Source: Castor canadensis
Taxonomy: Eukaryota > Chordata > Mammalia > Rodentia > Castoridae
Direction of reading: 5' to 3'
Assembly (NCBI RefSeq): GCF_047511655.1
Contig: NC_133390.1
Location: 166,754,583-166,818,582 of the forward strand
Length of the DNA stretch: 64,000 nucleotides
The position numbers and the translations under genes are program-made. Positions within the stretch are counted from its first letter, which is position 1; the number at the start of each line of letters is the position of its first letter. This document shows positions 44,320 to 54,781 of this stretch, piece by piece. The notes below the pieces were generated by a model. That model did not search any database. It saw only the letters and a list, made by a program, of their open reading frames with translations, and had not been told where the DNA came from.

Positions 44320-45200
44320 CAGGCAATGAGGATGAGCACAAATACCTTATTAGAACTGAGGTGAGGGCGACCTGGGAGAACAGGGAGTTAGAAGAACACA
44401 GTCAACTCAAATGCTTGGTCTGAGGGATTTCCCGCATGGGGATTTCTTTTTAAACAGATCGTATTTTAGAGCAAGCAGTTTTAGGGCCACAGAAAAATTG
44501 AGTGGAGAGTACAGAGATTTTCTATATACCCCTTGAAACCACCTATTATGGAGAAATTGGTGTGATGGCCCTGTGACTGGAGAGCATGTGGGGAGGGTAC
44601 ACGGCAATGCCAGGGACTACAAGACCTCCTGGGGATAGGGGATGGGTGGGTGATGACCCACACTGGGGAAGGAGGCAGGGGTCAAACCATGACCAGATTT
44701 GCAGCTTCACTGCAGGGCACTGGGGAGATTCCAGCACTGGAATGACACAGTCAGGTTTTCTTTTTCTTTCTTTTTTTTTGTGGTACTGGGCTTGAACTCA
44801 GGGCTTTCACCTCAATTGAGCCATTCTGCCAGCCCTATTTTTGTGAAGGGTTTTTTCGAGATAGGGTTTCTCGAACTATTTGCCCAGGCTGGCTTCAAAC
44901 CATGATCCTCCTGATCTCTGCCTCCTTAGTAGCGCGTGAGTCCCCGGTGCCAAGCTACAATCAGATTTTCTTAGGGTACTTCTGACCATACTAAGGAAGA
45001 GATTTAGCGAGGGCCAGAGTTGATGCTGGGAGCAGGCAAAAAGCTGTTTCAGTAACCCAGGTAAGAGACAAGGATGGCTTGAACCAAGATGGTGGTACTG
45101 GAAGCAGAAGTGGACAAACTTCTGAGCTGTTGAAGAGCTGGGATCGGAAGGTTGCAGACAGAGGTGCCTCTGGATGGAAGGAGTAAGAAAGCTGCAGACG
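44320..45200 (-). repeat. Second copy of the ancient repeat at 4100-4930, split by a SINE
   Basis: CCAGCACTGGAATGACACAG before the SINE, and TTTCAGTAACCCAGGTAAGA, GGATGGCTTGAACCAAGATG, GTGGTACTGGAAGCAGAAGT after it. Diverged; strand assigned as for the first copy. Confidence 0.5.
44763..44956 (-). repeat. Dimeric B1-ID SINE with target duplication
   Basis: Flanked by ACARTCAGRTTTTCTT at 44747-44762 and 44957-44972 (two differences). Nested in the ancient repeat. Confidence 0.87.
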
Positions 45201-46029
45201 CAGGCGAATGGGTGCTAGTGGGGCTCAGGGAGAGCTGATGTAGGCTTCTGCTCTCTCTGTGAGGACGGCAAAGTCTCATGCTGCTGAGGAGGTTCAAGGA
45301 GAAGAAAATCTGAACTGGAGGTGGAGAACAGTTGTGCAGGAAGGGAGAGCCCAGGGTAGGAGTGCTGGGCAGTGTGGAAGGACCCATCAAAGCTGGTGAT
45401 TGCTACGGGCCCCATCTGTACCTCTCAGTGACTTTTCATTCCAGAGGTAAGTGGTTGCCTAATGTAGGCACGAAGAAAGCAAAATACCATCCCAGCTTGG
45501 AAGTTTGTCAGGAAAGAAACTGAGAGAGAATCAAGAGAGGCACAAAAACAACAGACTGTCAACTTTAAACGGGACGGAAAGGAAAAGCAGGCAAGAAGAG
45601 GTCAACAGGCAGGGAGAACTTAGAGCCAAGAACTGGAAACAGCCTGAGCTGTTGGGGCCAGGGATCTCCTGGGGGTGGCTGAGAAAGTGCCTGGAGAAAG
45701 AGACCGTGAGCAGAGAGGAAGATAGCAGCTTGCTGATGGGACTATTACTGTATAAGAAAGTGACATCATTTACCAAAGGAACACCGAGGAAATGGCAGAG
45801 TTGTGGTTTCCTGATTCCTTTGAATTGAGTGGGTTTTAGTACATCTCATTTGAGCTCAATGTAACATGATGAAGATTTTGATTTCAGAATCCCAAAACAG
45901 GCAAGGAGATCCAGCACTGGGACAAAGGAAACAGGGCTGTCACCAAAAAAGCCAGGTAGTAGGTGTGTAAATGCAAGAGAGCGAAGGCACTGGAGGCCTC
46001 CGAGACCAGGGCACAGGCTTCAGCAGGTT

Positions 46030-46720
46030 TATTTGGTTTTTTATTAGAATATATTCATTATACGGGGGGGCTCATAGTCGCAGTTCTGATTAGATTTAGA
46101 TTGTACATTATTTACATTGCCTCATTGTCTCTCCCTCTCAGCCCCCTCCCCACCCCTCTTAAAGCAATTGCAAGAAGTTTTCTAGTTGTTTCATGTAGTT
46201 GTTTCATATACCATCACCTTAGTCTCCTTCCATCACCCTCCCACTAGTACCCCCTCCACACATGCACTGTACCTGTTTTACAGTCCTGGTTTTCATTATT
46301 AATATTTAACTTGATGTTCAAAGGGGTGTCTCAATGTATGCCCACTGTGGGTGTGCTTTACTTTGGTCTGTTCAATCCCTTCCATAATTCTCCCCCACCC
46401 CTTTACCCACCCCGCCCCCATTTTTCAACAGCTTTCAATACACATCCTTGTATCCTCTACCTTCACAAGATGTCATGTTTTATGATACTTTTGACACTCT
46501 ATCATTCTCTTTTTCTTCCCCTCCTTCCCCAGCTCCATAGCGTAGCTCCACTGTTACGGACATGTTCCCGTCTGAGTTTGTATATCACCATGCTTGTATT
46601 GTGTGTGTATGTTTATCTTTGGATCTACCACGTATGAGAAAAAACATGCAGCCTTTGTGTTTCTGAGCCTGGCTCACTTCATTTAACATGGTGTCCTCTT
46701 CAGCAAATTCCATATACACT
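46030..46720 (-). repeat. L1 LINE 3' end, antisense
   Basis: T-rich tail then TTAGAATATATTCATTATAC, pyrimidine-rich middle, and ATGAGAAAAAACATGCAGCC with TTCATTTAACATGGTGTCC. The same order recurs at 56735. A 5'-truncated rodent L1. Confidence 0.75.
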
Positions 46721-46969
46721 GGGGGAGAAGACCAGAGCGGGTGGGGAAGGGCAGGCATCCACCCATGGGTCCTAACCAATCCTGGGTTATTCTGCCCACC
46801 AACTAGCTTGGAATAACATCTTTGACTGATGATCTGATTAAGGCCCATCCCCCTCAGCGGTCCACAAGTTCCATGGATGTCAGGATGAAGTCTCCTTTGC
46901 TCATTCCTATGTCAGTGGAAGCTGGACCAGGGCCTGGCATGCCGTAGGTGCTCAAGAAACCTACGATGA

Positions 46970-47110
46970 TGGAAGACTAGTTTAAATCCTCTCTGTATCT
47001 GCCGTGAGCCTCCAGATAAGCAACTTCTCTTGTGCCTCAGTTTTCTCATCTCAAAGTTTAATTTAAACATGGCTCCCAGCATCCAGTCAGCACTCAGTAA
47101 ACTCAGTTCT
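46970..47110 (+). repeat. MIR SINE
   Basis: GATAAGCAACTTCTCTTGTG, CCTCAGTTTTCTCATCTC, CAGCACTCAGTAAACTCAG. Confidence 0.75.
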
Positions 47111-47331
47111 CCACCTTCCTTTTCTCCTCTACCCCTCCCTCGACTTCCCCACGCCCATAATGTAAAGCCATAAAACCCCACCCAACTTGGACTCTCACCT
47201 CCGCAGCCCCTCTTCCTCAGTTCCTTCCCTCAAGTTGGGGGTCTGACATCCTTTACATCTGGCTCCAAGTGCTCCTAACCCCAGAGTGCAGGACTGGGGC
47301 CTGAGAGGACCTCGGGTATGGCCAGGTCGCC

Positions 47332-47345
47332 GTTGCCATGGCAAT
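47332..47345. promoter_or_regulatory. RFX X-box-like palindrome
   Basis: GTTGCCATGGCAAT, with a perfect 12-base palindromic core TTGCCATGGCAA, close to the RFX consensus GTTGCCATGGCAAC. It lies 37 bp before the HNF1 site. Confidence 0.7.
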
Positions 47346-47382
47346 AGCCACAGTCCCCAGCCACAGGTTCCCTAAGTGACTG

Positions 47383-47395
47383 GTTATTCTTTAAC
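47383..47395. promoter_or_regulatory. HNF1-type site of the P2 promoter
   Basis: GTTATTCTTTAAC matches GTTAATNATTAAC at all but two specified positions. Confidence 0.85.
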
Positions 47396-47412
47396 GTATC
47401 CACCCACCTTGG

Positions 47413-47433
47413 GTGATTAGAAGAATCAATAAG
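47413..47433. promoter_or_regulatory. PDX1-type and HNF6/ONECUT-type sites
   Basis: GTGATTAG (complement CTAATCAC, a homeodomain core) at 47413-47420, followed by AATCAATAAG at 47424-47433, an ONECUT-like ATCAATA. Confidence 0.75.
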
Positions 47434-47563
47434 ATAACCAGGCAGTGGCAGCTGGCTGTGCTCACTGCCTTCCTGGTGGACTGGCTCCTGGTGGCCCTAC
47501 TGCTGCTGTGTGTGGGCCCCGGCTCCTCCATGCTCTCCAGTGTCCAGCTGGGTGCACTTGGCC

Positions 47564-47612
47564 ATGGTCAGTGTGAACGCACCCCTTGGGGCTCCTGTGG
47601 AGTGTCCTTATG
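47564..47612 (+). CDS. HNF4A: HNF4A exon 1D coding part (P2 isoform N-terminus)
   Basis: Hepatocyte nuclear factor 4 alpha, a nuclear receptor for liver, gut and islet genes. The P2 isoforms replace the P1 AF-1 N-terminus with a short peptide. ATG in GCCATGG context opens MVSVNAPLGAPVECPY, then one G before donor GTGAGT at 47613, the phase needed to make the Asp of the next exon. Fourteen of 16 residues equal the human MVSVNAPLGAPVESSY as I recall it; Ser-Ser is Cys-Pro here. DNA- and ligand-binding exons lie beyond the window. The overlapping 67-codon open frame from 47413 runs through the promoter and is not a gene. Confidence 0.95.
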
Positions 47613-48597
47613 GTGAGTGGGGCCAGTTGCTGGGGCCAGGGGAGGACTGGATGGGGTGAGAACATGATCAGACTTTGGAGGCCATAGGACACCCCCTATG
47701 TGTTTCTAATGGGCTCAAAGACTCCCACAAGGGCTCTCTAGAATGACTGGAAGCCCGGGGAATGCATGTGTCTCCTTTCCCTAAGAACAAGGGCATGGCC
47801 TGTGTGGTGTGGGAAGCGCTGGGAGGGGCTGCAGGAGCCTGTGGCAAGGGCTTGGTTCATTCTCTCTGCCAATGGCTTTTCTGGGAATGCACGCAGGGAG
47901 GCTCTCCATAAAACCTCAGAAGGTGGGCGTTGGTGTATCATCCCACTTTGCTGCAGGTAAACTGAGGTCCACAGGCAGCTATGCTGGGTCTGGGTCATGT
48001 AGTCAAGGTATGGCCCAGCTGGGTTGGGAACCTGAACAGATGAACCCCAGGAAACTGTGGATTTGTTCCTCCACACTTCCCTGAGCTCTGGAGAGTCCAC
48101 CAAAGGGACGAGGTGTGAGGTACAGCCCCAAGTGGGTGTTGGAAACTGAGACAGGGATCTTATTCAGGTGTATGAAGCTCAGGTGTGAGGCTAAGGTAGT
48201 GTGCTTCCTATTAACCTCTAGGGCTCAGGTTCTACCACTTGGGGTGACCCCCAATAAAAATAGCCCAAATGTCTTTCAATCTAGGGGGACAGGTAAATTT
48301 AAGATGGAATGCTATCCCACTGTTCAAGGGAAAATGCAGATCCGTGTGCGGATGGGGAGGAAACTCCAAGTTTCAGTAAGTGAAGGCAGCAAGCTGAAGA
48401 CTTGTGTGGTTTCTGATAACAAAACGGATATAGATGGATATATGTACACACAGGTTTGTATTTGCATAGAAAATTCCGTGGAAGGACACATGAAAACTGG
48501 TGACGGTTTTGTTTCTGAGGAGGGAGATTTAAGAGAATGTTTGTTTTTTTCTTTTGGGGCCACATTTTAGATTTTTTTAAAAGCTAGATACATTTTA

Positions 48598-48680
48598 TAA
48601 ACCTATTAAATCACACAGAGAGGGGAGAGAGAGAGAGAAAGAAAAAAAGAAAGAAAGAAAAGAAAGAAAGAAGAAAGGTT
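48598..48680 (+). repeat. (GA)n/(GAAA)n tract
   Basis: GAGAGAGAGAAAG grading into AAGAAAGAAAG; purine-only for about 75 bp. Confidence 0.9.
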
Positions 48681-48689
48681 GGGCTCTGG

Positions 48690-48880
48690 AATGTAGTAGA
48701 TCTTGGTTCTACACATGTGACATCGTCAAATCACTTAAGATTTCTGCCTCAGTTGCTTTCTCTGAAGTGGAGATGAAATTGAAGTCCTGGACTCTTACGG
48801 TCATCATGGTGCCAGGGTGGAAGCCCTTGACACCACCCACATTGTGAGGACTCAGTACCTATTACTGTCATCCATAGCTG
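48690..48880 (+). repeat. MIR SINE
   Basis: CGTCAAATCACTTAAGATTT, CTGCCTCAGTTGCTTTCTCT, GAGGACTCAGTACCTATTAC. Confidence 0.75.
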
Positions 48881-48884
48881 AGGA

Positions 48885-49050
48885 TGAATGAATGGATGGA
48901 TGGATGATTAAATGGATGGATGGTTGGGTGGATAGATAGATGGATGGATGGATGGATGGATAGATGGATGGTTGGGTAGATGGTAGGATGGATGACTGGA
49001 TAGATGAATGGTTGTGTGGATGAATGGTTGGGTGGATAAATGGATTGATG
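48885..49050 (+). repeat. (GGAT)n tract
   Basis: About 165 bp of GATG-based tetranucleotides with variants (GGTT, GGGT, AGAT), starting at a GAATGAATGGAT motif. Confidence 0.95.
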
Positions 49051-49200
49051 TTCTGTACCTATTATCTCATTTAATTCTCACAATAGCTTTCTGAAATAAA
49101 TATTATTATCTCCAAAAACCAAAAAGAAGACTAAGTCTCAGGATTTTTTTTAAATCACATGACTTGAGATCTGACACAGCCAGCTGTTGTTGACCCTCTT
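49050..49200 (-). repeat. MIR-like SINE
   Basis: ATCTCATTTAATTCTCACAA, TTATTATCTCCAAAAACC; weak. Confidence 0.5.
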
Positions 49201-49374
49201 TAGCCAGTCCACAGATATGGCTAGGCAGAGAAAGGAGGAGTTCAGTGACCGAATTCATAGCACACATTTACGAAAAAGAGAACCTTAGACCCAGGACACT
49301 GGAGCGTTTGCTGTAGCATGGTGTGTGTGCATGTGTGTATATGGATGACCCTGCTTTTCTGATAAAAAAAGAAA

Positions 49375-49500
49375 AACCTGGGTTAGCATCCTGGGTCTGC
49401 CTTGCCTTCCTTTTTAAAGCTGTGTGGCTTCTTAAGTCACTACCCTTCTCTGAGTCTTAGGTGGTTCATCTGTAAAATGAACTAGGGGAGTGTGCTGAGA
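49375..49500 (+). repeat. MIR SINE
   Basis: TTCTTAAGTCACTACCCTTC, TCTTAGGTGGTTCATCTGTA. Confidence 0.75.
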
Positions 49501-49884
49501 AGCTCTGAAGAAATTTTTTCTCTGATAAGCAAAACGGATGCTTTGAGGAAAAGCAAAACCTGCTCCTGAGGATAAGAGCAGCTGTCAGCTGGGATTACTC
49601 AAGCAGAGGTGAGTTGTTAAGCAAGGCGCGCAGTACAAGGCAGAGCCTCGGTGACAGGGGGCACGGGGGTTGTGAGGATGTGTGCTTACAATAGTGCTGG
49701 ACAGAAAGACGTCCTCAATAAGTCCGAGCTGTTTTGTTCTGGTTTTGGTCCCGATCTTTGGTGTGGTGATCTGGGTGGACTTGGACTGCCCGTGTCCCCA
49801 TAGCATACTTAATTCTGCTCTGTAGTTCTCACTGTTGCTCTGAACAGATAGTTGATGTGAATCGTGGTATCTGTTCCCACCACC

Positions 49885-50010
49885 AGCCCATAAACTCCAT
49901 GAGGTCAGGGACACTGGTGGTGTAATTGGTGTTATTTGTCTTAGTAAGTCTCACTCAGTAACTGGCCCAGAAGAAATGCTCACTGAGTGTTTGTTGGATG
50001 AATCAATCTG
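49885..50010 (+). repeat. L2 LINE 3' end
   Basis: AAACTCCATGAGGTCAGGGA, then CACTGAGTGTTTGTTGGATG. Confidence 0.75.
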
Positions 50011-50814
50011 GGATGGTTTAGTAAACAGTCCTGCAATAATGCCGCTCAGTGTTGGTCAGGTCCCAGGCTCTTCCTTTCCTCTCAGCCATTGTCACTGCAC
50101 TGACTTTTGGGTCCTCTAATTGTTCCATTTTAGACCCACGGTGGCTGTCTCAGGGTCATGCATCATGTTGACACTTAGGCGTCTGGAACTGGAGGGAGGA
50201 GGAGGAGTTTTCTTCAGTGCACTTTTTTTTAAGTCATAAACACAAAAGTTCTCCAGAAACCTCCTGGCAGCAGACTTCCCTAGATTAAGGAAAGTTGGAA
50301 ATCAAGGATCTGATAGAAAGAAATGCGAAAGCCAGGGTTTGCTTAGCCCAGTGATGCTCCTCCCTTGGGGTCTGGCACTCCACTCCTCTAGCGGGTTTCT
50401 GGACCTCAGAGCCATTGGCATCTTGGCTGGCTAATGTTTGCTGTGGAGGGCTGTCCTGCACATTGAGGATGTGCAATATCATACCTGACCTCCACTCTAC
50501 TCCCTGGATCCCCATCAGTTGTGCTGACTGAAAATGTCTCCACTAGCCAAATGTCCTCCAGGACACCTATGACACCAGTGTGCTCCATGGGACAGGAGTA
50601 GCTGCTGGGCAGTGTATGCCATGTTGAGTTGCTATGACTCATGTGTTATAGAATTTGCACTGGGTGCCAGGAGCTAGCTAAGAGCCAAGTTTGGGGCTAT
50701 CCTGAGCACTGTGGGGATGTCTTGGTCTACATATGGTGTGCTAACTTGACTCCTGGCTTTATCCTTTTCCTGCCCTTGTTTCCGTGGTTTTGATTTCATC
50801 CCTTTGGTAGTCCG

Positions 50815-50950
50815 TAATTTCTGTAAGCACTCAAACTTCCTTGAGGGCAAGGCTGTATTTGTCTGATTCTTTTTGTTATACAGGCTCCTATAGGACCTGG
50901 TTTCATGTAGTTTTTGATGGAGAGTAATTGAATGGATGAATGAATGGGAA
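50815..50950 (+). repeat. L2 LINE 3' end
   Basis: CTTCCTTGAGGGCAAGGCTG and ATTGAATGGATGAATGAATG; its tail opens the next GGAT tract. Confidence 0.7.
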
Positions 50951-51345
50951 GATAGATGGATGAATAGATGTCTAGGTAATGAATATGTAGATGGATTGAT
51001 GAATGGATGTGATGAGTGAAGAGATAGATGGGTGGATAGAACAAATAGGTGAATAAATAATTTGGAAGATGAATGGGCAGATTGATGGGTAGATGGATTG
51101 ATGAATAGATAAGTGGATGGGTGGATATTGAGGATGGTGGATGGATGTGTAAGAAGAAGGATGGGATGGACATAGAGATGTGGATGCATGTGATAAATGA
51201 ATGAAAAAGTAGCTGGATAGATAAGTGGGTGAGTGATTAAGGGAGGGGAGGATGAATGGATGATATAATGAGTGGGTGAACGGATGAAATGATGGATGGA
51301 TGGAGGGAGGAAGGGAGGAATGGATGGACTGATAGATAGATGGGC
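50930..51345 (+). repeat. Long degenerate (GGAT)n tract
   Basis: About 415 bp of diverged GATG/GGAT units with A-rich interruptions. It gives apparent minus-strand proteins rich in HPS/IHL which are not genes. Confidence 0.92.
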
Positions 51346-51959
51346 TGAGATGGCTGGAATAGCAGCCCCTTCAAGTTCTCAAGACAGAACAAGTGGGAGA
51401 CAAGGGATGTCTTGGCTCTGGATAACAAACTTCTAAGTGCTAGATGAGCCTGATTTTCTATAAATACAAAGGCCTAGCCTCTTCCAACAATAGCACTGGG
51501 CTCAGGCCCAAGCAGAGGCTGTTTGTTGTTAGTGGCGCTCTTGCTTAAAGCTGAGCAGTGGTGAGCTCATTGCCTCAGCTCTTTGTTCCTCAGTTTCTTC
51601 ACTCATTAAATAAACCTTGCTTGTCATGAGGAGTCCATGAAGAAGAAAGTATTATAAACTATAACATGCTTTGTCCCTGTGAAGGGCAGTGGGCTCAAAG
51701 TTGAATAAGACTGCAGTTGCTTGCTGGCTGTTAGACTGTGCCTATATCAAGCTGTGGGTGTTCCAACCATTCATCCCCAAAGTATAGTTTTCCCCATCCC
51801 ATTCCCTCTCTCCCTCTCCACATCTCCCCATCTCACCTCAACTCAGCTTTTAGCTTCTGTGGTTCCGTGGCTTATAAACCTGGTTGCATGGAAGAAACTT
51901 TCTTAAACCAATCTATTCTGAGACTGCACTCAAGACCTGGTGAATCCAAGCATTTGTCC

Positions 51960-52155
51960 TTTTTTTTTGTTTTTGTTTTGCTGTAGTAGAATTTGCACCT
52001 TGAGCCACTCCACTAGCCCTTTTATGTGGTACATTTTTTCGAGAGGAGTCTCATGAACTATTTTGCCCCAGGCTGTCTTTGAACTTCAATCCTCCATATC
52101 TCTGCCTCCTGAGTAGGTAGGATTATAGGTGTGAGCCACTGGTTCTGGGATTCTT
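51960..52155 (-). repeat. Dimeric B1-ID SINE
   Basis: TTGAGCCACTCCACTAGCCC, ATTTTTTCGAGAGGAGTCTC, GGTGTGAGCCACTGGTTCTG; ID part shortened. Confidence 0.83.
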
Positions 52156-52240
52156 CTTCTTCTTCTTCTTCTTTTTTGGCAGTACTGGGGTTTGAACACA
52201 AGGCCTTGCTAAGCAAGGGCTCTACCACTTGTATCTCTCT
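52150..52240 (-). repeat. ID-type SINE with (TTC)n tail
   Basis: Seven TTC units then GTACTGGGGTTTGAACACAA and GGGCTCTACCACTTG. Confidence 0.83.
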
Positions 52241-52379
52241 TTTTAAAATCAAGTTCCATATGTGATTTTGGGCATCCCAGTCAGCTGGGATATGGACACC
52301 ATCGCCTTACTTTGTTCCATTTGTAAAGAGAGAAGTGCATTCCCAGAATGCATCCTGCTCCCACACGGAAGCCTCCTGC

Positions 52380-52540
52380 ATTCAGTAACTTATTTTTTGC
52401 TTGTTCATTTCTTCAAGAAATATCCACAGGGGGCTATGGCCTGCAAGACATCCTGCCAGGCACTGGCAGAACACAGGAGAAGAAAACTTGGCTGCAAATT
52501 TTGGAGTGCTCAGTTTGGTAGGATGGCAGACAAGGCAGTG
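52380..52540 (-). repeat. L2-like relic
   Basis: CATTTCTTCAAGAAATATCC, CCTGCCAGGCACTGGCAGAA; very diverged. Confidence 0.45.
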
Positions 52541-52779
52541 GTGATCAAAGACAGAGAGGCCTGATATGAAGAAATAGGGTTTTGTGAGAACACAAGGGGA
52601 CATTGGAGGAAGAGCAATGTCAGGGACCCCTTGTTCCTGGAGGAGCAGATAGATATCTAAGCCAGAATCAAGAGTCAGAGAGAGGAAGAGTAAAGAGTTA
52701 CAGTATACACAAAGGCTTAGAGCCTGGCCTCACTCTGTGCTGATCCTTCGTGGAATGTATCTTGGGCCTGTTCTGGTTG

Positions 52780-52835
52780 GTGATTTTTTTTTGGTACTGG
52801 GGTACCACTTAAACCACCCCACCAGCCCCTGCTCT
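52780..52835 (-). repeat. ID-type SINE fragment
   Basis: TTTTTTTTGGTACTGGGGTA then CACTTAAACCACCCCACCAG; the middle is missing. Confidence 0.7.
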
Positions 52836-53061
52836 GGTTGTTTCATGGCCAATTGTCCTTAAAAGCTTCCTGAGGTTCTACGTGCAGGATCTGTGCTGTC
52901 CCTATTTCTGACTCACACATGCGCCCAGCAGAAGGATGGCCCTGTGAGGAGGAAAGAGATGTGTCCATTGAAACCCTTTCTATGTGACATGCAAGATGCT
53001 GGTTGTTTTCTGTGTTTTGTCTCTTTTGATCTTTGCAAGATTGGAAGTCTTATCCCCATTT

Positions 53062-53275
53062 TATTTTTTATTTATTTGTTTATTTTTGTAGGACTGGGGT
53101 TTGAACTCCACAAATGCTTCACATTTGCAAAGCAGGCACTCTGCCACTTGAGCGTATCTCCAGTTCATTTTGCTCTAGCTATTTTGGAGATGGAGGGGTC
53201 TTGAACTGAGATCCTCCTTATCTCATCCTCCCAAGTAGTTAGGATTACAGGAGTGAGCTGCCAGTGCCTGGCTCT
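53062..53275 (-). repeat. Dimeric B1-ID SINE
   Basis: GGACTGGGGTTTGAACTCCA, TCCAGTTCATTTTGCTCTAG, GGAGTGAGCTGCCAGTGCCT. Confidence 0.85.
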
Positions 53276-53279
53276 TATC

Positions 53280-53380
53280 CATATTTTAGGAGTAAGGAAA
53301 TCAAGGCTCAGAGCTGCTAAGTGAGTTAGCATCACACAGTTGAAGGAGTGATTAAAATGTAGTCTAATGCCAAGTTATCA
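53280..53380 (-). repeat. MIR-like SINE
   Basis: GTAAGGAAATCAAGGCTCAG, GTTAGCATCACACAGTTGAA. Confidence 0.65.
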
Positions 53381-53449
53381 TTCTCCAGCCTGGCTTGTCA
53401 TCCCTCATAACAACCTCTGAGGGTCTGAGAACAGGGCAGCTCACAGCTC

Positions 53450-53650
53450 AGTCTCAAGTCCATATGGGTTCTGATTGCCATCTAGTTGGGTGACCTTGAG
53501 TAAGTCCTTCAGTCTTCTGTGGCTCACATTCTTCACTGCTGGCTCCCCTTACAGGGTTGTGGTGAGGATGTAATGTGGTCTGTATCTGGAAAGCGCTGTG
53601 TGCTGGCACCCAGGAAGGGCCATGCAAGCTGAGTTATTGCTGTTGTTATA
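53450..53650 (+). repeat. MIR SINE
   Basis: GTGACCTTGAGTAAGTCCTT, GGGTTGTGGTGAGGATGTAA. Confidence 0.75.
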
Positions 53651-54781
53651 CCTGGGGAGTGTGCGCCTACTGTGTGTAAGGCATTACTTACTGCGATATG
53701 CTGGCATCTTTTCAGCTGCTGTGGAGTAAAAAGAGATGAAGGACGGGTTGAAACTGGTTCCAGAATGCAGCTGTCTGGCTAGAGGTCAGGACAGTGCCTA
53801 GCTGTACGCCTTCAGATGCTCTCTGATGCCTGGGCTCTGTTCTTACGTGTGGGGGGTCATCAGTGCAGCCTGTGCAGTCCTTCATGGAGGAGGAGCAAAT
53901 GGGAGACTTAGAAATGGAGGGAACAGACCTGTCCTGGCCAGATACCTCGACAATGACTGTGGCTCTGGGTGGCCAATTGTGAGCTCACTCAAGTCCTGTC
54001 CCTGCTCCCTCTCTATTTCTTCTGAGAAATGAAAGCATAACAGTCACCTGGCTGAAGAGGTTGCACTGGATCCCTACAAACTCTGGCCCAATCAGAGATG
54101 CTCCATTTTGACTTCAATGTAACATTTCATGAAAGGACTCCACCATTCAAAAAACTTTGAAAAACTGGGAACCAGACCAGTGTATTTCAACCAGATCGTG
54201 ACCCAGTAATAGGTCACACAGTGTATTGAGTTGCATTCTTTTGGGCAATACCAGCTTCTGTAATAAGCAAACCCCCAAAATAAATTAAAAATGTATTTAT
54301 TGCTGTCATCCAGGAATCCCAGAACTGGCCCTACCCCAGAGTGACACATCACTTCTATTCGTATCCGATTGGTGAGAACTAGTTACACAGCCCAACCAAA
54401 GGCAAAGGAGTCTAGGATATGTGATTCTTTCTGGGCAGCTGTGTTCCAGGAATAGCTCTAACTATGGAAAAAGGAGCGTGAATTTCTTGGTATACAGGTC
54501 ACAGAGTCATGCCCATGCCTGAGCATATACACATGTACCTGCGCACATGCATCAAACATGGATAAGAAATTTGAATTGCAATTTTTAGATCAAACGTTTT
54601 AATTTCCAAAAGTTCACAGATTCATAGATAAAAAAGCAAATGAGATACAATGCTACCAATTGGTGAATTTAGGTGAAAGAATGCACTAGTGTTCCCTCAG
54701 CCTTTCTGCCTTTCGTAAGGTTTGAAAATTTTCAAAGTAAAATGTTTGGGAAGGTGAAATTGTTAAAATTTGCTAGACACA

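Larger units (their letters stand above)
42340..47325. other. R3HDML-HNF4A intergenic interval
   Basis: About 5 kb between the R3HDML end and the HNF4A P2 promoter, both genes on plus. Contains B1-ID and ID SINEs, MIRs, a hAT element, an ancient repeat with a nested SINE and an antisense L1 end. 45300-45960 and 47130-47320 have no recognised repeat or gene. Confidence 0.7.
47326..47445 (+). promoter_or_regulatory. HNF4A: HNF4A P2 (distal, beta-cell type) promoter
   Basis: A SINE-free block holding, in order, an RFX-type palindrome, an HNF1 site, a PDX1-type homeodomain site and a HNF6/ONECUT-type ATCAATA. Counted from the ATG at 47564, the HNF1 site spans -181 to -169 and the homeodomain site -151 to -144. 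From memory, human MODY1 P2 changes at -181 (G) and -146 (T) hit these two sites, and the same bases, G and T, stand here. No TATA box is evident. The transcription start was not located. Confidence 0.88.

Noticed and set aside
47413-47616. 67-codon open frame through the HNF4A P2 promoter and exon 1D
   Set aside because: Out of frame with the exon 1D peptide and starts within the promoter; chance.
50674-51189. 171-codon minus-strand frame rich in His, Pro, Ser, Ile
   Set aside because: Translation of the GGAT tetranucleotide array.
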